Counted from the first letter of the stretch, positions 35,772 through 44,141 are shown. The stretch: 64,000 nt of DNA from Methylobacterium oryzihabitans (GCF_004004555.2 NZ_SACP01000004.1:62001-126000); one strand, 5' to 3'. Notes: generated by a model from the sequence alone, not told the origin. Translations and numbers: made by a program.

Positions 35772-35963
35772 TCCCTCCGCCTTATCGGCCTGTCCCTGCT
35801 TGGCGCCGCCGGCGGGATCGGTCGCGTCCTCGCCGGAACCGTCGGGGGCGTCGCGGCCCTGCGGCGTCAGGCGGGGAGCCGCGATGTCGGCCGGCGTCGC
35901 GGCGGATCGCGGCTTGCGGGGGGCGGCGCCGTCGTCGTTCGTCGGGGTCGGCTTGCTCGTCAT
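35769..35963 (-). CDS. Small disordered hypothetical protein, 64 residues
   Basis: The ATG at 35963 has GGGAGA 8 bp ahead. The product is rich in Pro, Ala, Asp, Lys and Gly (MTSKPTPTNDDGAAPRKPRS ... GGAKQGQADKAEG) with no hydrophobic segment, so it is probably intrinsically disordered. Its stop is supplied by a family A repeat (TGATACG). The last codons may have been altered when the repeat arrived. Confidence 0.55.
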   Translation of the reverse strand: MTSKPTPTNDDGAAPRKPRSAATPADIAAPRLTPQGRDAPDGSGEDATDPAGGAKQGQADKAEG

Positions 35964-36005
35964 CGGCACGGTCTCCCGGGGAGCGGACGGCCCGACGGTC
36001 TTCCG

Positions 36006-36038
36006 AAAAGAAAAGGGGCCGGACGAGGCCGGCCCCTT
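36006..36038 (-). terminator. Intrinsic terminator of the 90-residue secreted-protein gene
   Basis: A perfect 10-bp stem pairs 36013-36022 with 36029-36038 around ACGAGG. On the minus strand it is followed by TTTTCTTTT. It lies 19 bp past the stop of the gene at 36057. Confidence 0.85.
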
Positions 36039-36056
36039 CGATAGGTCGTGTCGGGT

Positions 36057-36329
36057 TCAGCGGGCGCCGGTGGCCGGGCCGCTGCTGGTATTGGCGCCGC
36101 CGCTGTGGCCGCTGGTCGAGACGTCGGTCGCCATCGGCGCCGCGCCCGGGGTCGTGACGGTGCCGGTGGTCGCCGGCATGTCGCGGCCGGGCATGCCCTT
36201 CTCGGCGTTGCTCTTCACGCTGGCCGGGTTGTTCATGTTGTTCTCGGCGCTGCCCGGCATCGCCGACTGGGCGAAGGCGGTGCCGCCGAGGGCCAGGGCG
36301 GCCGCGAGGACGAGGGCGGTCGTACGCAT
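36057..36329 (-). CDS. Small secreted hypothetical protein, 90 residues
   Basis: It has a signal peptide (about 1-20, ending GTAFAQ). The mature part is low-complexity, rich in Ser, Asn, Gly, Thr and Met (SAMPGSAENNMNNPASVKSN, GMPGRDMPATTGTVTTPG). An AGGAGAT site precedes the ATG. No known domain. It is likely a periplasmic stress- or envelope-associated protein, and it has its own terminator. Confidence 0.7.
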   Translation of the reverse strand: MRTTALVLAAALALGGTAFAQSAMPGSAENNMNNPASVKSNAEKGMPGRDMPATTGTVTTPGAAPMATDVSTSGHSGGANTSSGPATGAR

Positions 36330-36357
36330 GGGGATCTCCTGTCGAAGAATGTCCCCT

Positions 36358-36636
36358 CTAACTCCCGCCGGCGGGGAAAGGTCCGCCCGCCGGTGAGCCG
36401 GCGGCGTCGAGTGCGCCGCGGACGTAGCCGCGGGAGATCAGGCGGCTGTTGCGGCGGGTGCGGCGCTCGGCCTCCATGAGGTCGGCGAGGGCGTCGGTGA
36501 TCGCACAACGCAGGGCGAGGCCGGGATCGCCCGAGGCGAGCACGAGGTACGAGGCGGCGATCGTCTCGACCGGGCATCCCGCGGCGGGCGGCGAGACCGG
36601 GTCGGCAGTGGGGGCGGCGTGTCGTACATCCGGCAT
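36358..36636 (-). CDS. Hypothetical protein, 92 residues
   Basis: The ATG at 36636 has GGAG 9 bp ahead; an in-frame ATG at 36669 would add 11 residues. The core is helical (ETIAASYLVLASGDPGLALR, CAITDALADLMEAERRTRRN), soluble and of unknown family. The ATGs lie head to head with the 340-residue gene's leader. Confidence 0.55.
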   Translation of the reverse strand: MPDVRHAAPTADPVSPPAAGCPVETIAASYLVLASGDPGLALRCAITDALADLMEAERRTRRNSRLISRGYVRGALDAAGSPAGGPFPAGGS

Positions 36637-36836
36637 CGGGCTTCGCTCCGGGCGAATCGGCTGGAACATAGAGTGAACACGCCACGGGGCGAACGGTTCG
36701 GTCAAGATCGCCGGCGCCGGAAGCCGCGACCGGTCGAACCCGCCGCAACCGGTTTCCGGACGGTTAAACATTCCGTGCCTAGATCGGTCGAAGCCTGCCG
36801 GTCACCGGTCTCCGGCGCGGATTGCGAGGTGCGACA

Positions 36837-37859
36837 GTGTCCCAGCGCGGAGATGGTCCGACCCGTCCGCTGCTGCGGATGCCCCTCCTGGCGGCAACGG
36901 TCCTCGCCGGCCTGACGGTGTCGGCCGAGGCCGCCCGCTCGCCGCTCCGCACCGCCCTGGCGACGCAGGGCGGCTGCGGCGCGCATCGCGCCCTGGTCGA
37001 GCAGCGCCTCGGACCGCTCGATGCGGCGGCCGTCTTCCCGAGTCAGGTGTCCGATCCGCACGAGGACCTGTTCGGCAAGCCGGCCGATCTCTGGACCGAG
37101 GCCGACATCCGGGACGCGCTGGCGGTCTACGCCGCCTGCGAGGACCGCGAGCAGGGTCCGCCGCTCGTCGGCAAGGCCACCCCGCGCCCGGAGACCGCAC
37201 GGCTCGAACGGATGCTGCGCCGTCTCATCGCCCTCAGCCAGGCGAAGGATGCGGCCGAGGACCAGTCCGAGCGGTCGTCGGGGCCCCCGCCCGCGCGGCC
37301 TCCCGGGAAGGCCGACGCCCAGCCGCGCGAACGCCGGGGCACCGCCTTCGCGCCGAATCACGCGACCGCCCCGATCGTGGATCCGTTCCAGGAGAAGCGG
37401 GGCGCGGCAGGCCCCGTGCCGGCAGGCGGGCCCGATGACGGCGACGTGGCGGCGAGCCTCACCGGCGGTGCGGGCCAGGCCGCTCAAGCCGTCACACAAG
37501 TCGCCAGCGCCGACGCCGCAGCGGCGATCGGTCCGGACGCCGCCCTGAGGCAGGCCGGCCAGGGCGGCGACAGGGCCCGATTGCCCGGCGCCCGCGCCCC
37601 GTCCGGCCTGGCTCTGGTGCCCCCGCCGCCGGTCTGCGCGCTGACGCTGGCGGGGTTCCGGCAGGTGCGCGCCGAGATGCCGGTGCGGGAGGTCGAGGCG
37701 ACGATCGGATGTTCGGGCATCCTCGACACCGCGACCCTGATCCCGGGCGTCGGCGAGATCGAGATCTACAACTGGACCGACGAGCGCACGAACGCCCGGA
37801 TCACCATGACGTTCTACGACAAGCGCCTGAAGCGGAAGTCGCAGCGCGGCCTCGACTGA
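36837..37859 (+). CDS. Secreted protein with C-terminal DUF3862/BamE-like domain
   Basis: 340 residues from a GTG with GAGG 7 bp ahead. A signal sequence (about 14-33, LLAATVLAGLTVSAEAA) precedes a helical domain with two cysteines (GGCGAHRALVEQ, VYAACEDREQ), then a long Pro/Ala/Gly-rich linker (about 135-265). The C-terminal 65 residues (MPVREVEATIGCSG, EIEIYNWTDERTNARITMTF, KRKSQRGLD) match the short alpha-beta sandwich of DUF3862, related to BamE/OmlA folds. Function unknown; it is probably anchored in or active at the envelope. Confidence 0.72.
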   Translation: MSQRGDGPTRPLLRMPLLAATVLAGLTVSAEAARSPLRTALATQGGCGAHRALVEQRLGPLDAAAVFPSQVSDPHEDLFGKPADLWTEADIRDALAVYAACEDREQGPPLVGKATPRPETARLERMLRRLIALSQAKDAAEDQSERSSGPPPARPPGKADAQPRERRGTAFAPNHATAPIVDPFQEKRGAAGPVPAGGPDDGDVAASLTGGAGQAAQAVTQVASADAAAAIGPDAALRQAGQGGDRARLPGARAPSGLALVPPPPVCALTLAGFRQVRAEMPVREVEATIGCSGILDTATLIPGVGEIEIYNWTDERTNARITMTFYDKRLKRKSQRGLD

Positions 37860-37875
37860 TCCCGGCGCCGCGCCG

Positions 37876-38637
37876 TCAATGCGTGATCTGGTGCGGCGCG
37901 ATCGGGTCGCTGGCCGGGAAGGTCTCCTCGGTCGCCTCGTCGAGGAGCGCATCCCGGCGGCGGGCGGGATCCTCATCGGGCCGCCGGGACGACGGAGCCG
38001 CGGCGGCGAGACCGGCGCGCGGCCGCCCGCGTCCGGGCCCGGAGGATGCGGCACCTCCTGTCCGCGACCGCGACGCGCCGGCCCCGCGCAGCAGGCCGCT
38101 GCGCCACGCCAGCAGCCCGAGCCCAATCGCCGCGGCGGCGACGCTGGCGCCGAGCAGGATCTCGCCGCCGACGCCGGGAAGCGCGTGCCGCCGGTCCCGC
38201 AGGGCCTGCATCCGGGCGCGGATGTAGGCCGAGGCGGCTGCCTGCTCCTGCTGCGGCGAGAACCGGGCCCGGGCGAGCGGGACCATTTCGTGTCCGTGGC
38301 GGTGCAGGTGCTGGTCGAGCCGGAACGTCGCATCCTCGAACGCATCGAGCCAGCCCGCGACCCGGTGGCGGGACAGCGCCTCGACCTGCCGCAGCGCGGC
38401 GGCGTGCTCGTCGCGCAGGGACCCGACCAGATCCCGGGCCCGGCCGTCGGCCTCGGCCAGCGGCGTGAGCAGGCCCGCCTCGACGGCCGCGCCGTGGGCG
38501 TGCAACTCGTCGAGCAGATCGGCCAGCAGGCGCTCGCGGCTGCGCACGACGCCGCGCCCGTTGAGCGCGAGCGGGATCTCGCGGATCAGGTCGGCGATGT
38601 TCGCGTGGTCGCGGGAGATCAGGTGCCAGACATCCAT
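37876..38637 (-). CDS. Hemerythrin domain protein with C-terminal membrane segment
   Basis: 253 residues from the ATG at 38637, with GGAAGGGT 8 bp ahead. The hemerythrin-like helices hold the expected iron ligands: ISRDHANIADL (His), ELHAHGAAVEAGLL (His/Glu), LRDEHAAALRQ (His), RLDQHLHRHGHEMVPL (His cluster, about 115-125). A hydrophobic segment follows (EILLGASVAAAAIGLGLLAW, about 172-191), then a Pro/Arg-rich tail ending DEATEETFPASDP, a motif often seen at the ends of small Rhizobiales proteins. It may sense or buffer oxygen, iron or NO. A near-consensus EcfG promoter lies upstream. Confidence 0.83.
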   Translation of the reverse strand: MDVWHLISRDHANIADLIREIPLALNGRGVVRSRERLLADLLDELHAHGAAVEAGLLTPLAEADGRARDLVGSLRDEHAAALRQVEALSRHRVAGWLDAFEDATFRLDQHLHRHGHEMVPLARARFSPQQEQAAASAYIRARMQALRDRRHALPGVGGEILLGASVAAAAIGLGLLAWRSGLLRGAGASRSRTGGAASSGPGRGRPRAGLAAAAPSSRRPDEDPARRRDALLDEATEETFPASDPIAPHQITH

Positions 38638-38665
38638 GACGCATACCCTTCCGGTGACGCGGTCC

Positions 38666-38691
38666 AACTCGCACCGGTCGGGGCGCGTTCC
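38666..38691 (-). promoter_or_regulatory. Candidate EcfG-type promoter for the hemerythrin gene
   Basis: On the minus strand: GGAAC (38691-38687), a 17-bp spacer, then AGTT (38669-38666). The -35 is perfect and the -10 differs from CGTT by one base. It lies 29 bp before the start codon. Confidence 0.45.
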
Positions 38692-38708
38692 GTTCGCGCC
38701 GGGGCCGA

Positions 38709-38993
38709 TCAGCGCCGGCCGCGGATCGATCCGGTGGCGTCGAGGCTGGCCGCGGTCGTGTTCGCCGGCCCGAGCACGACCTGGCAGGCGGAACTGATGC
38801 GGACGTAGTTCCGGCGCAGGCACGATTCGATCCGCGCCTCGCTCGGGATGTCGGCGGCGCACAGGCGCATGGCGTCGGACATGCACGCCATCCGCTCCTG
38901 CTCGGTCCCCTGCGCCCGGACCTCCGCCCCCGGCAGGAGCAGCGCCGCGAGGCCGGCCCCCGTCGCCCAGACTGCCCATCGTGCCCGCGACAT
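38709..38993 (-). CDS. Secreted Cys-containing hypothetical protein, 94 residues
   Basis: It has a signal peptide (about 1-28, ending AEVRAQ). The mature part has four regularly spaced cysteines: MACMSDAMRLCAADIPSEAR, then IESCLRRNYVRISSACQVV. This C-x7-C-x12-C-x10-C layout suits two disulfides in a helical hairpin. Similar small periplasmic proteins are common in Rhizobiales; none known to me has an assigned role. Confidence 0.72.
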   Translation of the reverse strand: MSRARWAVWATGAGLAALLLPGAEVRAQGTEQERMACMSDAMRLCAADIPSEARIESCLRRNYVRISSACQVVLGPANTTAASLDATGSIRGRR

Positions 38994-39226
38994 CCCGTTC
39001 TCCCAAATCGCTCAGAAATCGGCCCCGATCGGTCAGCGTGCGGACCGCGACGGGTCGGCAGGGAGCGTCAGGGCCTGGATTGCCGGACAACGCCGCTGCG
39101 ATGCCGCGGTTCACCACCCGCATGACTTTGCGACAGTCGCCCCCTCCGACCCGCGCCGCGCTGCGGCAACCGTCCCGGCGCCGCGGCAGTTGAGGCCAGT
39201 GCAGGGGCCAAGCGCGAGGCTGTTCG

Positions 39227-39691
39227 ATGTCGCCCAGCAGGACGTTCACCACCCTCGCGTCCCGCGTCGCCCACGCGGCGGGACGACCGGCCTCGTTCGC
39301 CGTCAGCCTCGTCGTCATCCTGGCCTGGGCGGCGAGCGGGCCCCTGTTCCATTACTCGGACACGTGGCAGCTCATCATCAATACCGGCACGACGATCGTC
39401 ACCTTCCTGATGGTGTTCCTGATCCAGAACACCCAGAACCGCGACGGCGCGGCGATCCAGGCCAAGCTCGACGAACTGATTCGCACCAGCGCGGCGCAGA
39501 ACCGCTACATCGGCATCGAGAGCCTGACGGAGGAGGAGCTGGCGGATCTGCGGACGCGCTGCGCCAGCCGCGCCCAGGTCAGCCTGCTCGACGAGGCGCG
39601 TCAGGCGGCGGACGAGGCCGAGGATGCGGCCCACCGCCGCGCCGCCGCCGCCGCCGAGCGCGCCTCCGGGCTGCCGACCTATCCGCGATGA
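39227..39691 (+). CDS. Low-affinity iron permease family protein
   Basis: 154 residues. Two membrane helices (FAVSLVVILAWAASGPLFHY, about 24-43; WQLIINTGTTIVTFLMVFLI, about 47-66) precede the signature QNTQNRDGAAIQAKLDELIR (about 67-86) and a charged coiled tail. It belongs to the family named after fungal Fet4, but bacterial members are much shorter and their transport role is unproven. The ATG at 39227 follows a GCGAGG site. Confidence 0.85.
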   Translation: MSPSRTFTTLASRVAHAAGRPASFAVSLVVILAWAASGPLFHYSDTWQLIINTGTTIVTFLMVFLIQNTQNRDGAAIQAKLDELIRTSAAQNRYIGIESLTEEELADLRTRCASRAQVSLLDEARQAADEAEDAAHRRAAAAAERASGLPTYPR

Positions 39692-39772
39692 CGCGGGGCG
39701 TCGGCCGGGACGCATCGTCTTCTCGCCACGATGGCGCGGCAGGGAGCGGCCCGGTTGCATGGATGCCGTCGA

Positions 39773-40006
39773 ATGGATGTCGTGGAGCAGCGCGAGCAGG
39801 CGCAGGCCGCCTGGGAATTCGCGCTCGCGCATCTCGTCAAGAAGGGATGCGAGGAAGAGGTGGCGCTCGAGACGATGGCGGACGTCGCCTTCCGGACCTA
39901 CGCCGACCGGCAGGGCCCGGTGGCGGCCGTCAACCTGTTGCGCCTGATGGCCCAGCAGATCGAGGACGACCACCGCCGGAGCCTGACCGCGCTGGTCTAC
40001 GGATGA
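39773..40006 (+). CDS. Hypothetical protein, 77 residues
   Basis: The start at MDVVEQREQAQAAWEF is chosen over an ATG 14 codons upstream that adds a non-conserved-looking stretch; neither has a strong ribosome site. The product is soluble and helical (ALAHLVKKGCEEEVALETMA, VNLLRLMAQQIEDDHRRSL). The TGA stop is the first three bases of a family A repeat. Family unknown. Confidence 0.55.
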   Translation: MDVVEQREQAQAAWEFALAHLVKKGCEEEVALETMADVAFRTYADRQGPVAAVNLLRLMAQQIEDDHRRSLTALVYG

Positions 40007-40136
40007 TACGATTTTCGGACGATCAGTTCCGAAGATCGTTTCACCGGCCCGCGCGGCACTTGAGCGAAGCCGGTTTCCGCATTGCGAATGCGATCCGCCA
40101 GGATCGCCCGAAGCAACCGACCGGAAACCGGATGAG
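40004..40136. repeat. Family A two-hairpin repeat, copy 4 (forward)
   Basis: TGATACGATTTTCGG pairs imperfectly with CCGAAGATCGTTTCA. It is followed by CCGGCCCGCGCGGC, TTGAGCGAAGCCGG and a second arm running TTTCCGCATTGCG through GATCCGCCAGGATC to CCGGAAACCGGATGA. It shares core and ends with copies at 47787 and 50858. It uses the 77-residue gene's stop as its left end. Confidence 0.82.
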
Positions 40137-40217
40137 GCGGTTCCGGGCGCCGCCGCGCAAGCTTGGCGAGGCCCCGATCCGGCCTCATGCTCGCCGGCGG
40201 AACCGGGAGGAGCGGGA

Positions 40218-40382
40218 ATGAGGGGCATTCTCGGAGCGGCGATCGTCGGCGGAGCGGTGCCGGCCGGCCTCGTCCTGCTCCTGGACGGCGGCCTGCCGTT
40301 CGCCCTCCTGATCGCGCCGTTCACCGCCAGCGCCGCGGCGCTGCTGACGGCCGCCCGCCTGTCCACCCGCTCCCGGGCCTGA
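40218..40382 (+). CDS. Small membrane protein, 54 residues
   Basis: The ATG at 40218 follows GGGAGGAGCGGGA, a strong ribosome site. Two hydrophobic helices are joined by an Asp/Gly turn (GILGAAIVGGAVPAGLVLLL, DGGLPFALLIAPFTASAAAL). The C-terminus ends STRSRA. It is probably an inner-membrane peptide of unknown role and faces the SDR gene tail to tail (9 bp apart). Confidence 0.65.
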   Translation: MRGILGAAIVGGAVPAGLVLLLDGGLPFALLIAPFTASAAALLTAARLSTRSRA

Positions 40383-40391
40383 GCCGCCTCG

Positions 40392-41408
40392 TCAGGACGG
40401 CCGGTCGCGTCGGCGGGCCGCGAGCCACGCCGCCCCGGCGACGAGGGCGAGGCCGGCACCCGCGAGGCCGGCGCGCAGCGACCGCGGATCGGCGGCGACG
40501 ACCCGTCCGATCGCCCGGTCGCCGAACCGGCCGCGGGCGCCGTGGTCGCGCTCGCGGTCGACCGGCGCGTCGAGGTTGTCGGGCCGGTCCGGCCGCGCCG
40601 GCTCGTCGCTCATCTCGCCGTCGTAGCCGTGGCGGGCGAGGTAGCGGTCGACGAGTCCGGGCGCCGCCATCGTGCCGAGGATCGCCTTCCAGGCCGGCGT
40701 GCCGATCCATAGCTCCCGCGGCGCGGCGAGCGCCGCCTCGACGATCCGCTCGGCGACCGCCTCGGGCGTGAAGATCGGCGGCACCGGCTGCGGCCGGCGC
40801 GGCAGCCGCGAGCGCGCCCAGTCGAATTGCGGCGTGTCGACCGCCGGCAACTGCACCATGGTCAGCCGCACCCGGCTGCCGTCGTGCAGGAGCTCGCTGC
40901 GCAGGCTGTCGGCGAAGCCGCGCACCGCCGCCTTGGCAGCGCAGTAGGCCGATTGCAGCGGGATCGAGCGGTAGGCGAGCGCCGAGCCGACCAGCACCAC
41001 CGTGCCGCGATCCTGCCGGCGCATCTGTTCCAGCGCCGCCAGCGTGCCGTGGACCTGCCCGAGATAGGTCACCGCGGTCACCCGGGCGAACTCCGCCGGG
41101 GTCGTCTCCTGGACCGGCGCGTAGACCGTCGCCATCGCGTTGTTGATCCAGACGTCGATCCCGCCGAAGGCCCGCGCGACGATCCGAGCGGCATCCCTCA
41201 TCGCCTCGGCATCGGCGACGTCGGCGACGACGCCGCGGGCCTCGCCGCCGGCGGAGCGGATCTCCCTCACCGTCGCCTCGACGCCGGCCTCGCCGCGGGC
41301 GATCACGCCGACGTTCCAGCCCCGGCGTCCGAACGCCAGAGCCACCGCCCGTCCGACCCCGGCGCTCCCTCCGGTCACCACCACGGTGCGGGCTCTCTGT
41401 GCTGCCAT
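40392..41408 (-). CDS. Short-chain dehydrogenase/reductase with C-terminal membrane anchor
   Basis: 338 residues from the ATG at 41408. The Rossmann part has VVVTGGSAGVGRAVALAFG (about 9-27), the NNA motif (VWINNAMATV, about 86) and the catalytic YCAAK (about 158). It extends well past a normal 250-residue SDR: an Arg/Asp-rich linker (about 270-310) leads to a hydrophobic helix (LRAGLAGAGLALVAGAAWLA, about 311-330) and a basic end. This suggests tethering to the inner membrane. Substrate unknown. Confidence 0.85.
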   Translation of the reverse strand: MAAQRARTVVVTGGSAGVGRAVALAFGRRGWNVGVIARGEAGVEATVREIRSAGGEARGVVADVADAEAMRDAARIVARAFGGIDVWINNAMATVYAPVQETTPAEFARVTAVTYLGQVHGTLAALEQMRRQDRGTVVLVGSALAYRSIPLQSAYCAAKAAVRGFADSLRSELLHDGSRVRLTMVQLPAVDTPQFDWARSRLPRRPQPVPPIFTPEAVAERIVEAALAAPRELWIGTPAWKAILGTMAAPGLVDRYLARHGYDGEMSDEPARPDRPDNLDAPVDRERDHGARGRFGDRAIGRVVAADPRSLRAGLAGAGLALVAGAAWLAARRRDRPS

Positions 41409-41608
41409 GTTCGTCGTCCTGACGCTGCGTCGATGCGGCTGACAACGCTCCGGTCGCGCGTCGGATGCCTGCCGGCGGCGGAATCGCTGACCCTGGGTGC
41501 GCGAGCCCGCATTGCCGACCGGGAAGGCACTCTGCCTGCTAATATGTCTATACAAAACGGGGACCTGCCGGTACGACTGGCCTCCGTCCGACGGGCGGGA
41601 GACGGGTC

Positions 41609-42553
41609 ATGAGGGCGGTCGTCACGGGTGTGTTTGCCGCGGCCATGCTGGCGGCGTTGCCGGCTACGGCGCAGGAGACGAAGGTCACGATCGGGATCAG
41701 CGGCTGGACCGGCTTCGCGCCGCTCACGCTGGCCAAGGAAGCCGGGATCTTCAAGAAGAACGGCCTCGACGTCACCATCAAGAAGATCCCGCAGGCGAGT
41801 CGCCACCTCGCGATCCGCTCCGGCGACGTGCAATGCGCCGCAACCACGGTCGAGACCTGGGTGGCGTGGAACGCCAACGGCGTGCCGACCAAGCAGATCT
41901 TCCAGCTCGACAAGTCGTTCGGCGCCGACGGGATGGCGGTGCGCAACGACGTGGCGTCGATCAAGGACCTCAAGGGCAAGACCGTCGCCGCCTCGGTGCC
42001 CGGCACCTCGCCCTACTTCGCGCTCGCGTGGTTCCTCAAGGAGAACGGCCTGAGCCTGAAGGACGTGAAGGTCGTCAACCTCGAGCCCGGTCCGGCCGCC
42101 CAGGCCTTCATCGCCGGCCAGAACGACGCCGCGATGAGCTACGAGCCCTACCTGTCCTCGGTCCGCGCCGCGCCGCAATCCGGCAAGATCATCGCCACCA
42201 CCCTCGACTACCCGATGGTGATGGACACGTTCGGCTGCACGCCGGAATTCCTGGAGCAGAACCCCAAGGCCGGCAAGGCGCTCGCCGACAGCTACTTCGA
42301 GGCCCTCGACCTCATCGCCAAGGATCAGGCCAAGGCGTTCGAGACCATGGGCGCCGACGTCAAGCAGACCGGCGAGGCGTTCGGCAACTCGGCCAAGTTC
42401 CTGCGCTGGCAGGACCGCGAGGCCAACAAGGCGTTCTTCAACGGTCCGATCCAGGATTTCTCCAACAAGGCGGCCGACCTGCTGCTGGAGATCGGCGTCA
42501 TCAAGCAGAAGCCGGACATCGCGACCCTGTCCGACCCGCGCTACATCCAGTAA
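41609..42553 (+). CDS. NitT/TauT-type ABC transporter substrate-binding protein
   Basis: 314 residues with a signal peptide (about 1-21, ALPATAQ). The type II binding fold begins VTIGISGWTGFAPLTLAKEA (about 26) and continues with DVQCAATTVETWVAW (about 71), KTVAASVPGTSPYFALAWFL (about 128) and FIAGQNDAAMSYEPYLSSV (about 168). Members bind taurine, sulfonates, nitrate, thiamine precursors and similar small compounds; the ligand cannot be read here. It is followed after 8 bp by the permease gene. Confidence 0.88.
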   Translation: MRAVVTGVFAAAMLAALPATAQETKVTIGISGWTGFAPLTLAKEAGIFKKNGLDVTIKKIPQASRHLAIRSGDVQCAATTVETWVAWNANGVPTKQIFQLDKSFGADGMAVRNDVASIKDLKGKTVAASVPGTSPYFALAWFLKENGLSLKDVKVVNLEPGPAAQAFIAGQNDAAMSYEPYLSSVRAAPQSGKIIATTLDYPMVMDTFGCTPEFLEQNPKAGKALADSYFEALDLIAKDQAKAFETMGADVKQTGEAFGNSAKFLRWQDREANKAFFNGPIQDFSNKAADLLLEIGVIKQKPDIATLSDPRYIQ

Positions 42554-42561
42554 GCGCCTCC

Positions 42562-43347
42562 ATGCCGCTGCTCCTGCGTCCCCTCCAGCCGGTCGGCCGG
42601 TCCGCGCGCCTCGTGCTCGGCCTGTCGTTCTTCGTGCTGTTCGTGCTCGCCTGGGCGGTGGCGACCCTCGGCGGCTTCGTCCCGCGCACCTTCCTGGCCG
42701 ATCCGGTCACGATGGTGCAGGACGGCTGGCTGCTGCTGACCCGGTTCGGCTTCCTGTCGGACATCGGCGTCACGGTGTGGCGGGTGGTCGGCGGCTTCGT
42801 GCTGGCGGCGCTCGTCGCGGTGCCGCTCGGCGTGCTGATGGGCGCCTACAAGCCGGTCGAGGCGTTCTTCGAGCCGTTCGTGTCCTTCGCCCGCTACCTG
42901 CCGGCCTCGGCCTTCGTGCCGCTGCTGATCCTGTGGGCCGGCATCGGCGAGACCCAGAAGCTCCTCGTCATCTTCATCGGCTCGGTGTTCCAGATCATCC
43001 TGATGGTCGCGGTGACGGTCGGCAACACGCGGCGCGACCTCGTCGAGGCGGCCTACACGCTGGGCGCCCGGGATTCCGGCATCATCCGCCGGGTGCTGAT
43101 CCCGGCCACCGCCCCCGACATCGCCGAGATCCTGCGCCTCGTCCTCGGCTGGGCCTGGACCTACGTCATCGTCGCCGAGCTGATCGGCTCGTCGTCGGGC
43201 ATCGGCCACATGATCATCGAGAGCCAGGCGCTGCTCGCCACCGGCCAGATCATCTTCGGCATCATCGTGATCGGGCTGATCGGCCTCGTCTCCGACTTCC
43301 TGTTCAAGGCCGCCAACCGCCTGCTGTTTCCGTGGAAGCTCGCCTGA
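42562..43347 (+). CDS. NitT/TauT-type ABC transporter permease
   Basis: 261 residues, about six membrane segments. The BPD domain spans about residues 70-250, with the EAA loop as DLVEAAYTLGARDSGIIRRV (about 158-177), the ATPase contact. The N-terminus is RPLQPVGRSARLVLGLSFFV. Its last base overlaps the ATG of the ATPase gene (TGATG), showing tight coupling. Confidence 0.92.
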   Translation: MPLLLRPLQPVGRSARLVLGLSFFVLFVLAWAVATLGGFVPRTFLADPVTMVQDGWLLLTRFGFLSDIGVTVWRVVGGFVLAALVAVPLGVLMGAYKPVEAFFEPFVSFARYLPASAFVPLLILWAGIGETQKLLVIFIGSVFQIILMVAVTVGNTRRDLVEAAYTLGARDSGIIRRVLIPATAPDIAEILRLVLGWAWTYVIVAELIGSSSGIGHMIIESQALLATGQIIFGIIVIGLIGLVSDFLFKAANRLLFPWKLA

Positions 43348-44141
43348 TGCCTGAACCCGTCGAGGTGTCGATCGAGGGCGTGTCGCGGGTGTTTCCCGGC
43401 GCCGGCGGCCGGGCGCCGGTCCAGGCGCTGTCGCCGACCGACCTCACCGTCGCCAAGAACGACTTCATCACGGTCCTGGGGCCGTCCGGCTGCGGGAAGT
43501 CGACGCTGCTGCGCATCGTCGCCGGCCTCGACCGCCCGAGTGCGGGCCGCGTCCGGGTCGGCGGGCGCGAGGTGCGCGGGCCCGGCCCCGATCGGGGCAT
43601 GGTGTTCCAGTCCTACACCCTGTTCCCGTGGCTCACCGTCGCCGAGAACGTCGCCTTCGGCCTGCGCGAGCGCGGCGTGCCGGCGGCCGAGCGCCGGGAG
43701 ATCGTCGCGGCCTATCTCGACAAGGTCGGCCTGCGCGGCTTCGCCGAGCACTACCCGAAGCAGTTGTCGGGCGGCATGCAGCAGCGCACCGCCATCGCCC
43801 GGGCGCTCGCCAACGACCCCGAGATCCTGCTCCTCGACGAGCCGTTCGGCGCCCTCGACAACCAGACCCGCGGCCTGATGCAGGAATTGCTGCTCGGCAT
43901 CTGGGAGCGCGAGCGCAAGACCGTAATCTTCGTCACCCACGACATCGAGGAGGCGATCTTCATGGCCTCGCGGGTGATCGTGATGAGCGCCCGCCCCGGC
44001 CGCATCAAGTCCGACGTCGCCGTCGATCTCGATCACCCGCGCCACTACACCGTGAAGACCAGCCCGGAATTCTCCCGGCTCAAGGCCCGGCTGACGGAGG
44101 AGATCCGCGCCGAGGCGGTGCTGGCCGCCGAGGCGCATTGA
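43347..44141 (+). CDS. NitT/TauT-type ABC transporter ATP-binding protein
   Basis: 264 residues. Walker A GPSGCGKSTLLRI (about 46), Q-loop VFQSYTLFPWLTV (about 88), signature QLSGGMQQRTAIARAL (about 138), Walker B LLLDEPFGALD (about 160) and H-loop THDIEEA (about 196) are all standard for the SsuB/TauB/NrtD group. It powers the importer formed with the two upstream genes. Confidence 0.94.
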   Translation: MPEPVEVSIEGVSRVFPGAGGRAPVQALSPTDLTVAKNDFITVLGPSGCGKSTLLRIVAGLDRPSAGRVRVGGREVRGPGPDRGMVFQSYTLFPWLTVAENVAFGLRERGVPAAERREIVAAYLDKVGLRGFAEHYPKQLSGGMQQRTAIARALANDPEILLLDEPFGALDNQTRGLMQELLLGIWERERKTVIFVTHDIEEAIFMASRVIVMSARPGRIKSDVAVDLDHPRHYTVKTSPEFSRLKARLTEEIRAEAVLAAEAH

